The translations under genes were made by a program, and so were the position numbers. Under the pieces are notes generated by a model, which was given only the letters and a program-made list of their open reading frames with translations, was not told the origin of the DNA and did not search any database. A DNA stretch of 64,000 nucleotides. It comes from Rhabdornis inornatus. Its lineage: Eukaryota; Chordata; Aves; Passeriformes; Rhabdornithidae. This document shows, piece after piece, positions 1-13,300 of the stretch. Positions within the stretch are counted from its first letter, which is position 1, and each line of letters opens with the position of its first letter. The stretch lies in the NCBI GenBank assembly GCA_013397075.1, contig VWZS01007655.1:1325838-1389837 (forward strand), in the 5' to 3' direction.

Positions 1-230
1 ATCGCCTGGGCACACGTCATCACCGCGCGCCGCCATCCCGCCCTTCCACAATTCCGATTGGCCCCGCGCCGCCGCCGCACTGGACAGCGCGGCTGTCAAT
101 CAAAGCCCGCGTCCTGGTTGCCATGGGAACGAGGGGCGGGCGCGGCGGAAAGTGCGGCGGGAGCGCTGAGGGCGCGGCCCCAGCCCGGTCCCCTCAGCCA
201 CAGAGAGCGAGCGGCGGGAGGCGGTGTGGT
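1..230 (-). promoter_or_regulatory. CpG-rich promoter island at left edge, possibly COQ7
   Basis: The first ~220 bases are very GC- and CpG-rich and stop abruptly at the TMC7 3' end. Read on the minus strand they hold a CCAAT box (57-61), an X-box-like palindrome (117-130) and an ATG (36-34) followed by an open frame to the window edge. In human, COQ7 follows TMC7 in the same direction, so a minus-strand COQ7 start here is the natural guess. The few residues visible are too short to identify the gene. The promoter reading is fairly firm; the gene name is inference. Confidence 0.6.
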
Positions 231-1327
231 AAAAAAATACCGTTTATTGAATTATTTCTTTAAAATGAGCACAGAAAACATTCCTAAACATTCTATAAAA
301 AGGATAGTGTCTCACATTAACTAAGAGCGGACTAGTGCACATTTCAAACAATAAACGTAGTTTTGTACAGAAAATCCTTAACCACAATCTTTAAATAAAG
401 GACTGCATTAGTAGCCTACAGGGACACACTGTAGGTTCTCTGAGATACATGGGCCCAGCGGTTCAGGAGATGTGAAATTAAGAGGTGCTGACACATAGTG
501 TTGCCAACCAATAATTTAACTGAAATATTCACATTTTAGAACACATAGAACAGTAGTCAGTATGTTCATACAAGAATAAAACACAAATAATAATGACTTA
601 AAACATTAAAAAAAAAAAACAACAAGAACGGGCCCTCCACAGCAGCAAGGCTGGTGCCCCAGCAGTGCTGTGCCTGCTGGCTTCTTCCTACTCCCAGTGT
701 TTATTCAGAACTCTTTTTTTATCAGCCTGTTTTCTCTGAACCATTTTGTGACCAGTTATCTGTGTTCAACTGCTCTCGCTGCTTCTGAGCAGCATAGATA
801 GCAAACCCTCACCTCTAAAAATATTTTAAAAACTGATTTCAAACCCATTCCATATTTTCTTTTCCTATGCACTATTTCAAAATACTTCCATACATACTTC
901 TTTTTTAAAACCAAAGCAAATGAAAGGCATTGAAAACATGTAAAACCATACCTTTCCTCTCTAATGTGATTCTTATAGCATAATTTGTAAAAACAGTACA
1001 AAAGAGTTTCAGGTCTGATCACATTTTACACAAACTCCATGAAAAAATAGGGATGTAACAAATCCCAACAACCCTGAAACTGTATCAGCATTTAAGTATC
1101 TTTTTTGAACAGCTCTAACACAGTATAAATTAGCTGAATTTCCAAGTTTTGGAAACCTTAAGCACCACTAACTTAATTAAGAAAGATTCAGACCACAAGC
1201 ACGTAATACTTAGACCACAGTCTCAGGGTGCCAGTTAGCTTCTCAGTTTTTAGAAGCTGTAAATGCTTATGTCATCTTGTTGTTCTGGGAGTTTCAAGAA
1301 ACCAAGTTCTTTTGGCTTGCGTGGTTT
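228..1327 (-). other. TMC7: TMC7 3' untranslated region
   Basis: AT-rich sequence between the TMC7 stop codon (1330-1328) and the candidate poly(A) signal at 243-248. No convincing coding exon was seen on either strand, and the short frames here look like chance. Confidence 0.5.
243..248 (-). other. TMC7: Poly(A) signal of TMC7
   Basis: TTTATT on the plus strand gives AATAAA on the minus strand, about 1.1 kb after the TMC7 stop. It is the last such hexamer before the CpG island of the next gene, so it probably ends the longest TMC7 transcript. Another copy near 703 could give a shorter 3' UTR. Confidence 0.55.
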
Positions 1328-1387
1328 TCAAGGATACCTCTGAGCTTCTGCTATCTTTCTGATAAGGAACATCTTGTCACGACTCTC
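1328..1387 (-). CDS. TMC7: TMC7 last coding exon
   Basis: Twenty codons beginning ESRDKMFLIRKIAEAQ and ending YP plus TGA. A good acceptor (pyrimidine tract then CAG) adjoins position 1387. It matches the ESRDK..LI.K..EAQ tail of mammalian TMC7. Confidence 0.88.
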   Translation of the reverse strand, partial: ESRDKMFLIRKIAEAQRYP

Positions 1388-4300
1388 CTGGAAAGACAGA
1401 ATAACAAGTATGCTTCATGTGAACAGTGTTAATACCAGTCATCTACAACAGTTCATTTCTTCATTAGAAATAGGTGCACTCACCACATTGTACTCCCCCA
1501 GCACTCTCTCAACAATTTCAAGTTTACAATTGCCTTGATTTCATTTATCTCGCCTCACGTCACACATTAACAGCTCTGCATTAAGCCTAGTAAAAACATC
1601 TCACACTCATCAAAATTTAAAACCACGCTTCCAGGAAGTTGAACAGGAGCAAGTAAACAAAAATAAGCATGGAAGAATTTTAAGAATTGGCAGCTGATTT
1701 GTGAACCATCAAAAAGCAGGAAGGCTTTTGTTCCTAAATTCCTCACTCCTTAAAAATCTCCCCCAGTAGTATTTTTCAGCACAGAGGTTGTTAAATGCCA
1801 TATCTAAAAGAAATGCATATCAAGAAATGGGATGTTTCATAAGAAAGTGAGGAGTCTCACTACTGAGGCTCAGTTCTGACTCCAGCAGTTTGTCAGACCC
1901 CAGCATACGAATGCTGCCAAACCTGGAAGTGGCTTTTGATGGCCACAAAGCAGCATTTCTGCACTGGCACCCTTCTCCAAAGGGCTGATCAGTGGTGAAT
2001 TGTTCCACTTGCAGTACCTGCTCAAGCAGTTCCGGGCCTACACTCAAGAACAAGACCAGAAAAGATGCAGTAGAAATACAGCCTGGAAGGAAGGGTAGGG
2101 AGTTGGGTGCCTGTTTGTGAGGGCAGAGAAGGAAACAGAAGTGTAGGTTGTGCAAGATGGTGGAGGAGACAGGAAACACAGGATTCAGGTTCTTCTTTGG
2201 CAGAAAAAAAAACATGGAGATAAGTGGATTTAAACAAGGCAACATATGAAAAACAGGGACAAAACTTCTCAGGGGCAGATCTCCTGTATGTTGCCTGATA
2301 TAACCAGACCTTGTTGCAGTTGCAGCTGGTACCCAAGAAAATCAACTCCACTAAGAAATACCACAATGCTTTGGTTATTTTTCCTGGGTAATTTGTAAAA
2401 CATTCTTCACTGCCTGTAGCAAACACCAAATATCCATGAGACTATGAAAACCAATATTCCTCTCCATGCCTCATTTCTGTACCCCTAAAGTTCTCTTTGT
2501 TGTGTCAGTAGCATTGGGTGAGATCTTACCAAAACCAGTTGTTCTCTCAGCTGTTCAACCATTCGTTTGTGGGCTTGAGCCAAGGCAATAACATAGAACA
2601 TAACGATGCTGTAAACAACAAACGAAAAGATTTCCAATGTACATAATAAGAAGGTTCAGGACAACATATAAACAAATGGAAGGGCTACAAAAGGAAGAGC
2701 TGGGTGGAGTCCAAAATAAGCCACCTGTTTTTTCAAGCACACAAAGTTTAGAAAGCATCGGGTAATAAGGCTCCAAAATTTGCTAACAGTTTAGTTAAAC
2801 TGAAATGCAAAAAACTCCATTTAAACTTAAGGAAAAAAAAAACACCTTTTTATTGGAAGACTGACCAGACACTGGAACAGTGTTGTGGAGTCTCTGTATC
2901 TTTGGAGATATTCAAAATCTAACTGGGTATAATTCCTGCTCTACTTGACCCTGTTTTGAATAGGAGAGTTGGGTTAGATTCTCTCTACAGGTGACATCCA
3001 ACCTTAAAAAATTCTATTATTCTACACTGAATTTCTTCTTACAGAATGACTGTTTGGAAAGTTTTATTTGTTTTTTCAGACTAGGGTTTGTAGATAGGAA
3101 TTGTGATCACAAGGCTTACAAGGACTCACACTTAACATTTTTGAGGACACTATTGAATATGGGATGTGCAAGAGGAAATGGAACAAAGCTGATGAGTGTG
3201 AACACATGGGCAAAGACATAAGGGCTGAGGATTCATATTGGCTTTGATGCTTTTGACTGCAAATGGAAAATCTGGTCTAATAGATGCTTGGTATGAGTTC
3301 AGTAAGCAAGGAAATGAAGCTGCATAAATTAATCAAGTCTCCACAGTACTCACCAAAGGATCACAAAAAAAGGCACAGCAAAGGCTTCTGATGCTATGCC
3401 AAAAAAGATCTGCTGCAGACCTGTTGGAAACTGAAGTATTGTATCTGGAATAACTTCCCATGAAGTGCTAAAATTCCTGAACAGCCCGCATGCTTTGGAA
3501 GAGGGAATACTGTCAAAGAAGCAGAATAGAAAGATGTTACACTAAAATGTAAAGATAAAATAATCCAGCACAATCCAAGCATCAGTTTGGTGATGCAGTA
3601 AGTGTCCTATATGTCTATAAAACTAATTTTTGTTTATATGAACTAAGCTATAAGTTTATGTGTTACACCCTATATATTTTATTCCATTAATCATTCTAAA
3701 GCTGTGTGTCTGCTTTTACAGAACTGACCTTAGAATAAATGTCAACTTCACAGAACTTAGAATTGTCACTTACTATGCTATGCTGACTCCCAGAGGGACA
3801 AAAGCCAAGAGGAGCCCAATCAACAGCACCACCAGGAAGAAAAAGTTGGAGCTTGATGCCCTTATAGGCCTCACTGCAGGTTTGCATGTGTGTATCAAAA
3901 CAATCTGAAGAGGGAAGGTGAGTAAAACTGTTACCAGCACATCTATATAGATACACATGCAAATATACTTCCCCCAGCAACTTATTTTCCATTCTCAAAA
4001 TGCCATCAGCTACCACACAACCACCTCCTTTGATATGCATGGGCTGAGAAGCACTAAGACAAGATTGCCACACATTTTGGTATAAGTCAATGTCTCCTAA
4101 TTTGTGTAAAAATTTGATCCAGAGGACCTCACTTGCACAGAGTGTGGACACAGCCACTTGATGTATGATCCATGGCACTGCCCTTGGCTTTGTTCTGCCA
4201 CATCTTCACTGGATGCAAGTGATTAAAAGATCCCCTCTTGCAAGACCTAAAGTATCAGCAAGAATTGGCTGCACAGAAGGAGCTGTGTGGTCACTGAGCA

Positions 4301-7300
4301 AAACTTCTGAGAGTGAGAAATCACACAAACATCCAACCCAGCTTAGATTTTCCATTTTGCTCCCAAATTTTTAGCAGTTTTGCAAAACTTTGTCCAATTC
4401 TAATCTGTGTTACTAGTAAATAGATTACTGCAGGGAAGTGTTATTAAACTAGCTTTGTTACATAAAATGCTTTTCTTTAAAAAAGACGACAAATAATTTG
4501 AGAAGTAGTAATTGAAATGTGACTTTGCTTGATTTCAAAGCAAAATTCTACCTTCTGTTAAAAGCACAAAACCTTACTGAAAATGGAGTATCATTGGCTC
4601 ATTCCATCCACTGCATCCACAAGTGGTTTTAGAGCTTTTTGTTGGTTTTAGATCACCTACATATCTATATGTCTGCATTACAAAAACCACAGAGATGAAC
4701 TCAGTCCTTTATCAACCACATGCCTTCATTACCTTTTTAACATAGAAAATGATGAAGTATTTTATAGTTGCTATTGCAGGGAGGAGTGGTGAAAAGAAGG
4801 TTCCAATCCAACAAATAGTCTGCCCATAAATAATTTCCAGGACATTGTCAGAAATTTCAAATTCCTTATGTCCAAACCACTGAATGAGTTTGCAAGAGCA
4901 ATGAGTAACTAACAACCTGAAACCAAAGAATATTGTTAGTCCTAAATTGAGGTTGTGGAGTTTTAGATGCATTCTAACACATTTGAAACACACCGAACTT
5001 AGCATTCAAGCATTAGACAATATAACAGAAAATGTCTGAAGAAAAACATTCTCAAATATCAAAAGAGCCATCTGAATAGCCAATGGGAGCTTGAACCATC
5101 AGAAATATATTTATGCTTTATTTTAAAACTAGTAATTTGGTTAGAAATATGATTAATTTAAAGCAGAAAAAAGAAAATGAGTTTCATATGTAATTTGTAA
5201 AAATATGTTTAAAAAGCAGAGATACGTACTTTCTCGGGAAGTCCACAAACAGGGCCACAGCAAGAATTACAATAAAATCAAATATCATCAGTTTGTACAT
5301 TTCCTGCCCAACATCAGATTCCCAGCACTATAAAAACATGTCAGGAAAAACAAGATTAGCAGTCTAAATAAACAAGTGAAAAATCTGTCTATCAGTAAAG
5401 CAATAACTGTCTCAGTTAACAGCATGAAATTCAAATGCTATTAACTCAAATTTCTAAAATATTCAAGTGTTTCAAAGTTCCTGTGCCAAGCTTTTCACTT
5501 TTTTTTTTGTTTTCATTTTGGGGTTTTTCTGTGAAGTAGGGTGGGTGGGTGTGGCTGGGTGTGTTTGGTTTGGTTTTGGTGGTTGGGGTTTTTTGTTTGT
5601 TGTTTTTTTTTAATTTGGTTTTTGTTTTGTTTTGTTTTTTTTTCTTTTGAGGAAAACCCATTTGCCTTAATGCCCCAAAGGGCAGTAGCACAATGTCTCC
5701 AAAACACAGCTACCTCAGACAATCCTCATGGTGGACAGAAAGTCTGTGCTAAGGAATCATCTGCCACTGGATTAATTCTAATCAGAGTTCTACACAAACA
5801 AAGGATTTACGTGTAACAACTGTGCTGGTTTGCACTGAGCAGTGAGAATCAACACCAGGTATAGCATGAACAGCAACCCCAGGGCTGATACTGAACACCT
5901 CTAGACAAGCAACTCTCATGGAAAACAAATCTCTGTTCACAAGCTCAGATGATTAAAGACCAAGATAAATCTACTTACAGGATAGAGTTTGTAATTGTAT
6001 CCACAGGGTTTACACTTGTCACTACCACAGTCGGAGATCTGACTCCACAGTGAGAACAAGAGAACGCCAATATTGGCCAACCGCACGAAGACACACCTGG
6101 AAGAAAGGCAAAACCTAACTCCAAACATGCCAAAAAATAGCCATGTTAACACCTGGCTCATCTTGTACACGAGTCCAAAGAAGCCTTAAGATAGAAAAGG
6201 GTCATGCAGACTTTTAACAAGCCAGCCAGCCAGATAATAAACACATTTCTTTCCTTAGCAGTAAGTTAAAATTGCTTTTCAACTTCCCAGCTTTAGGCTA
6301 CAGTCCCTTGTTTCTTTTCTAAGGAGTGTTTCTAGATTAGTCATTTCAGTTGCAGATCTTGATGCTGCAATGGGTTGCAATTCCCTAAGGTACAGTTCTG
6401 TGTGCAGTATTTCCATTTCATGTAGCTTCAGGCCTTCTGAGGCACTCGGCCAAATCAGAAATACAAAGCATGGACTCGCAGAGTGGAGGTGCTTCAATCC
6501 AGATCTCACTGCCTTAAGCTGCCAAACACCAGCTCTTACAATGAAGTATCTTTTACCTCAAAACTTTTAACTTCTGCCTTGAGCAAAGCTGTGCTTCACT
6601 CACTGCTGTACACACACTTGCTCATTCAGGGAACTGCTGCATGCAAAGCAGTGAATCCACAGCTCAGCAGCCACAAGTTCTCTACTGACTATTCAAGTTG
6701 AAGATGTCCAGACCACACAGCTAAACGGGACCAAGATAAAAACTTGGACACTGAGATGATTGCACTGCACTGTCATCAAAACAGATTGTTCCCAGATTTA
6801 AAGTTTCCAACTAAACATTGGCCAAACAATGCCTCCTTGGTTTCCAGTGCCAACCTCTCTGCTTCTTGACGTTTCAATGTTTACAATACCTATAGCCTAC
6901 CAAGAACAAGTTGTTGAAACATCCAAGGCCACAATAAAAACATCTTTACCTCAAGAGTGTCAGCTTGATTTCAAAGGCTGGTGTATACTCTTCAAATCCG
7001 ATCAGAATTGAGAAGATCAGAGGACCAATGAAGTTGGCCAGTGTGATCACTATGGAAGGCAAATACTGCACTAAGAGATTCACCAGGGAGTCCGCATTGT
7101 CAGCGTTCTGCAGAAGAAGAGATGAGAGAAACATAATGCCTAGAGAAACACACCTTCCTGAGTGTGCTGTCTCCAACTACACACCAACCTGCCTTGTCTA
7201 GGATTCAGGCAGCACCTTTTACTCTGTCTTCATTGTCCACTGACATTTGCACCAGGCAACAGGAATCAACACCAGGTATAACATGAATGGCAAACCCAGG

Positions 7301-10300
7301 GCTGATTCTGAATACCTCTAGACAAGCAAGTTTCACAGAAAACAAATCTCTATTCTTTACACAAGCCTGATCACTGCTCTCTCTGCAGTTTGCTGCTACA
7401 CACCCTTGCTTTTTCCTGCTCCCTTCACCAGGAACTCCCTCCCCTTCCAGTTGAGAGTACTTCTGTGCTTCCTCAAAGCTTCTGTTTAAAGAGGTTCAAC
7501 TCACCAAGGTTTGTGTCTGACTGTTGCTAACCAGCACTAAGGCTACCAGGTTCTACAACTATTCCAAGTGCAGACACTTTTCAATTTATTCTTACTGATG
7601 CCAAGCAGCTCCCCTGACTTTCCTACCATCCTGACAAGCTCCTCTAACTGCTCATTAAGAAAAGGACAAGATATCAACCCTTCTACTTAAAGCCCACAGT
7701 AAGTGAAGCTGCTCTTGAAGTTATTCAGTGTTGCGTGGTCCTCTCCTCTGCCCTCAAATAACACAAACTCATTCAGCCCCCATATCCTGCTTCTGTCTGT
7801 GCAATCCTGGCAGTTTACAGATGTTCAGAGGTCTACCATGAGCACAACTTCCCTTGTGAACATCTAAGGCCATCACACCAGCAACTTACACAGGGGAGAG
7901 AAAAATTGTGGTCCCCATTTCTACCAGACTAATCAAACCCTGGGGTCCTACAGAGAAGTAAATCACTTTTGTGAAGGTGTCACAACCAGAAGCTTGTCTG
8001 CTTTGTTCTGCTTCTGAACCACTCTTTCCATCTGCTTGTCCTGCTGGTGGTGGAACCCACCCGATCTGATTCTTTCTGCTAGTGACGCAAGAACCTTTGC
8101 TTCTGAAAACTGCTCTGTGTTCAAAGCCTTCCTGTTTCCCCACACAGAGGTAACTCAGGCCACAAGACAGATCATAATCTTTACTTTGCCTTCCCCTGAA
8201 GTGCATTTTTGCAGTTGACAACGAACCAGATCACGTGAATCTGATCATGATGAAGTTTGATTTTACCAGCTCAGTTCTTCCAGCCAGTTCACTGCCCAGA
8301 CCCAGCAGATCACAGTGAGGTGAGCATAGTTACAAGGGAAGGGTAGTGAGGGCTGCTCTTCTTGTCAGCTCCAAGGCAGTCAACACTGAAGCCTCTGCAG
8401 CAGTGGGAGACATTACTGGGGAGGCTTTTTTGCCAGAAGGTTCTTGATCTTTCCTGCTCTCATCTACTAAAAAAAATTGTAAGTCTGTAGAAAGCATTTT
8501 CAGATGCCTGCATGAAAGGTGCATTATTAAGATACTTGACTCTTGCACAATAGTTCCTCTTGCTGTAATCACCAGCTTTCACCAAATCTGTCCTAGTGTC
8601 ATTTTGTATACTCACATTGGATTTTTCTTGAGAGAAGACAGTTACTCTATAAATAGAGTAAAAGCATCCTGATAAAATGGCAATGACAATTATATTTATA
8701 AATATTCTCAGAGAGTAGATGCGTATCTTTTCTTTCATTGTCCTCTCAGCTATTTTTTGCTTCAGTTTTTCTTCCTGCAAGTCTGTCTATAAAGAAAAGA
8801 AAAAAGAGATGTAGTTTTTCGGTGCAGCATACAACACTTAACAACCATGTCTTCTACCCCTGAGAAGTGCCAATGTGTAGCCTTTTCTAGGAGAGTCACG
8901 CCAGCTCCCGCCCAAGCACACAGAGCTGAGTGTCTTTTATTTGACAAAACAGGTCCATGCAGGAAAGGAAGCCCCTGTGTGCTCAGCCTCCTCCAGCTGA
9001 GGGCTCTGTAGCCAAAGACAAGTGTCCTGCAATCCTCTTGTCTCTACTGTATCAGTAACACTTCCTTGAAGACAGACAGTTTGCCTGTTTGTTGAGAGAC
9101 TGGTATCAGCTTGATACTAAACTCTGAAATGGGTAAACCAGTCACTCATCTCATTACTTCTGCAGGTAAGTAACTAGCCCTCATCACTATGTCTCAAAAT
9201 TCCTTCTACTCTTTGTGAAGGAAAATTGGGGGATGGCACTGAAAGAAGGAAATACAGTCTTGAGCAGCTTGTCATGTAAACTTGGTGTATTTCACCTTAA
9301 CAGGCATGAAAATACAGTATCTCCTCTGAAGACAATTTAACCTGGGCAAACCCACATAACGCCCATTTGAGTGTATTTTCTGAGGCCTTATGTCCATCAA
9401 ACAATAATATTAAGGGGCTAGTTCTTCTAAGATGTGTGTTTTGGAGGCAAAAGTGTAGCAAGTGAAGGAGATTCTGATTCTATGGTGAGAAAAGATGGCT
9501 GTGAATTTCACTAGTGCAGAAAGCAACTCACCGTAATTTATGAAATCTGTAATTACTGCTTTGTGGTTTGAAGTGGAAGCATCTTCTCACAGGTAATTTT
9601 TTCACACAAATCTCTGTTTCCAGAGAGCAAAAAGAAGATCCTTGTTTCGCCAAAAGAGCCTTTCAGACTCTTTTCAGAGCTTTAGGATTTGGGAAATCTA
9701 CAGCTGCATCAGCATTTTGTATGTGCATGTGTGCCAAAGACACCTAGTGAAAATCTTTCTGCATCTTCTTACTGCAACAATAATCTCAAACAGTACAAAG
9801 AGCACCATCTGGGTTTTATTTCCCCCCAAACTACTGCTTACTGCACTGCATGTTTAAACCCCAGAATACTCAAACGAATCCCTGCAGGGCTTTGCCTACA
9901 GCGGGGACAGCTTTTCCTGTTGGACTATGCAGAACTAACACAGGAAGCAGGACTGGAGTGTGAGGAAGAGGCAGATAAGACAAGCTAACAAGCTGGCGTG
10001 GGTCCCCAGTGGATGGGGGAAGGGCCAACGACATCCGTGGCAATTCTCACGTTGCACCACGACTCCAGCTACCTAGAAAGCATGCAAGAGCATGTGGGCT
10101 GCACCCCCAAAACGAGGTACTTCAATCCTTCTTAACTTTATTCCCTTATCTGCAAAATATCTCTTTTTTTTTTTTAGCCATCTAAGCTGTATGAAACCAT
10201 ATTCACAAAAAGACAGAAGTTACTCACCTGGAGCTCGTATTGCAAGCTGCGATATTTCAGCTGGGCTGCATTTGGATCTGTAATGCCGAAGTCCCAGCCT

Positions 10301-13300
10301 GCAAAGACTTTGTTACAGTAACTCTGAAATGGGTCTGCATCATGCACTAAATTGTACTTAAAGCCTTCCACAGACCTAGAGAAAAATTAATAAGATGTAT
10401 TTTATACACAGGAAAAAAACACACAAGAAATCTGACTGATCAAAGACCAAATGATCCCCTCTATGAGCAAACTGCACCTTTGCTTAGTACCAGCCAGTGT
10501 CTAGGACACTTTCAGTGTGAGATTCTGCAGCAGCTGATCTTGACTGATACAGGTTATTCCCACCTGCACTTCAACACAGTCACACTTTCTCACATCACCC
10601 ACACACAGCAAAGGAAACTGACATGGCACAAATAAAACTCAACCAAAAAAACCTAAAGAAAATCTTCCAACAAATTCAGTATAGTTGAGGGGCTTTTACT
10701 TATAGAAATGCATACATAGGAAAAAATGATACTTCAAATTGTTTTCTTTTTCCCAAGCACACCAAAGGCTACTGTGGCACTGCATCCTTAAGCAAAAGAC
10801 TCCCCATTTCCACATGAACAGCTCTAGAACATAGCATGTTCCCTTCAAGCAGGAAGTACAATGTAAACTGTACAACAAGTAACAGTAAATAAACAACACC
10901 AACATCTTTACCTCTTTATTATCCAGAGGAAACTTAAGGCAAGATAGGCAAATGTAGCCAGCAGGTATGCGAGTGGCAAGTTGTACCTCATCATACTGAT
11001 CCATAGAGCATCTATTGAGTAATAGCCATAAAACAAACTTGTTACTTCAAGGAATCCCTGTGAAAATGAAGTTGAAATAGAACTTGTAACAGCAGCAACA
11101 ACTGTCTCATTAAATCCAACCTGGCATTAAGCAATCGTTTTGTAAATTTAAAATTAGGGCCCCTAGCAAGCTTCAAGTCTAAATACCACCATTGCCTCCA
11201 CCAAACTGTAATGCAGGCACTGTGTGCTTAAAATCCCTCCCCTGTCCAATCAAAGAGCTGTAGGACACAGACACTGGGACCCTACACAGAGAACACAATA
11301 GGCAGTGTGCTCCAGAATAATAAGGGATAGCAGCTGGGGAGGAGAGGCACAGGCTGCAGCACGTGACCAGCCAGGCCTTGTGGTTGCTCAGTAAAAGTCA
11401 GTTTGAACACCGCCCTTCTCAGAGATAACATACCCCAGTGATGCATATGCCTTACTATTTTTCAGAATTATCAAAGCTTCATTCCATAAGTAAATTTTTT
11501 TTTTACATTTTAAATGCTGTATGAGACACTTAATTAAAAAAAACCAAACTAATTACTTACAGTGCCACTGAGCAAATCTTTGAGGTAAGTATAGAAGTAA
11601 ACAAGTCCCTTATTACCACTAGGTTCATAAATTGTGCAGATATCCTCTGTCAAAAGAAAGGCATGAAAAGTCACTCAAATGGTAATGCCCACTGAACTGC
11701 AAAATCACGTTAATTCAAACATGTCACACTCTTATAAAAAGGCTTTCCTTTTTTTTCTGGGAGGTGGAAAAGAAGCTGATGGAACGGGGGAATCTTACAA
11801 TAGCTGTACATAGAGAAGATGTTTACCTATGTTCTTTGGAGAAACGTAAGCAACGGTACTGTTGAATATTCCATATTTAGAAATTATGGTGGGAAGAGTA
11901 ACAAAACTGAACATCAGGATAAAAATTATGAAGTTCAGCAGGACCAGAAAGCGCAGGAAGGAGAAGTAGGACTGGATGCCAGTACCAAATTTCCCTGGGA
12001 ATAAAAGAAACATGTGCCAATAATTAAGATGATGAAACCATTGCAAATACAGAGAGAGCAGATTAATAAAATCAGTTTCACTGAGCTGAAGAAACATTGT
12101 TAAAGCTAGTTTTAAGTACTATGGAGTTTTAGCAATATAACTGAAATGCAGGGTGGACATATTAATAATTTCTTCCAATATATTTCCTTCTACCATATCA
12201 TGGATTTTAAATTCAGCAATAATAAGGGAAGAAAGTAACTTCTTAAGCACATGTAGTTATATCTGAAACTATGCTCACACAGGTAAAACTGCCAATAACA
12301 GAAGCAACTTTCCAGAGGAGAAATGGACATCAGACAAGACATACCTTCTATGCTGTGAATATCATGTCGCCAGAGCACCAGGTAAGATGACAAGCCTTTG
12401 ATTTCACTGAGTGCTTTTTTCAACGATTTACTGCTAGTTCTTCTCCACTTCTTCCATCTAGATAAATGTTCTGTATCAGCCTGCTGAGAGTTCCTAAGAA
12501 TCCAGAAATAGTTACTGAGCACAAGAAATAATTTTTCACTCCACGTAACAGGGCTTAATAGGATGGAGCCTGCCTGCAGCCTTCAAGGGATAGCTAAAGC
12601 AACACACACAAACACTCCCCATCTGATCCTGCTGGTAATGGCAACATCAACTTAACTCAAATAGGGCAAGCTCTCTCATGAAAAACACTCACCACTCTTG
12701 GAGAAAAAAAACCCCAACAATTGACAACAATAGCTTTTTGAAAAATTTGCTGGAAAGTGCCAGTTAAATGAATCTGAGAAAACATTTTTTGCCAACACCT
12801 CTGGGGATGCACTGTTCTAACAACTAGCTGCAAACAAACTATGAGAAGGAGCCACTGTCTGTAACTTTTAACCACTCACTTATGGATTTTCATACTATAT
12901 GAATACATCTGCATTTTAAAAATTGATGCCTGGTCAGCAACAGCATCAAGGAGAATTCTGAATGGCTCGGAGTTTTCATTTTGTTGTTTCTTTTATGAAA
13001 CCTTAAAACCAGACAAAACTTTACAGAAACATAGCTTGAAAATGGACTTGTATGCAGCAAATTCTGTTCCAGCCTCTGATGCCACTGAAGAAAGGCAGAA
13101 GTTAAGTAAGTACCCATGAGGACACAGTGCTGGGGTACCAAGGTTTCAGTTTTAAAACACTTGTACTCAACCCTGCTCATGTGCCCAAGGGATGCACCGC
13201 CATGTGTGCCCTGTGTTGCCTGTTTCCTCATCCTTCCAGCATTTTGGCAGGAAGTCAAATGAAACCTATACAAACAATCAAACAGGCAGCAGACGACCTC

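Noticed and set aside
5446..5816. Frames on both strands in the T/G-rich tract
   Set aside because: Composition is low complexity (Phe/Cys or Lys/Thr runs) and the tract lies within a TMC7 intron.
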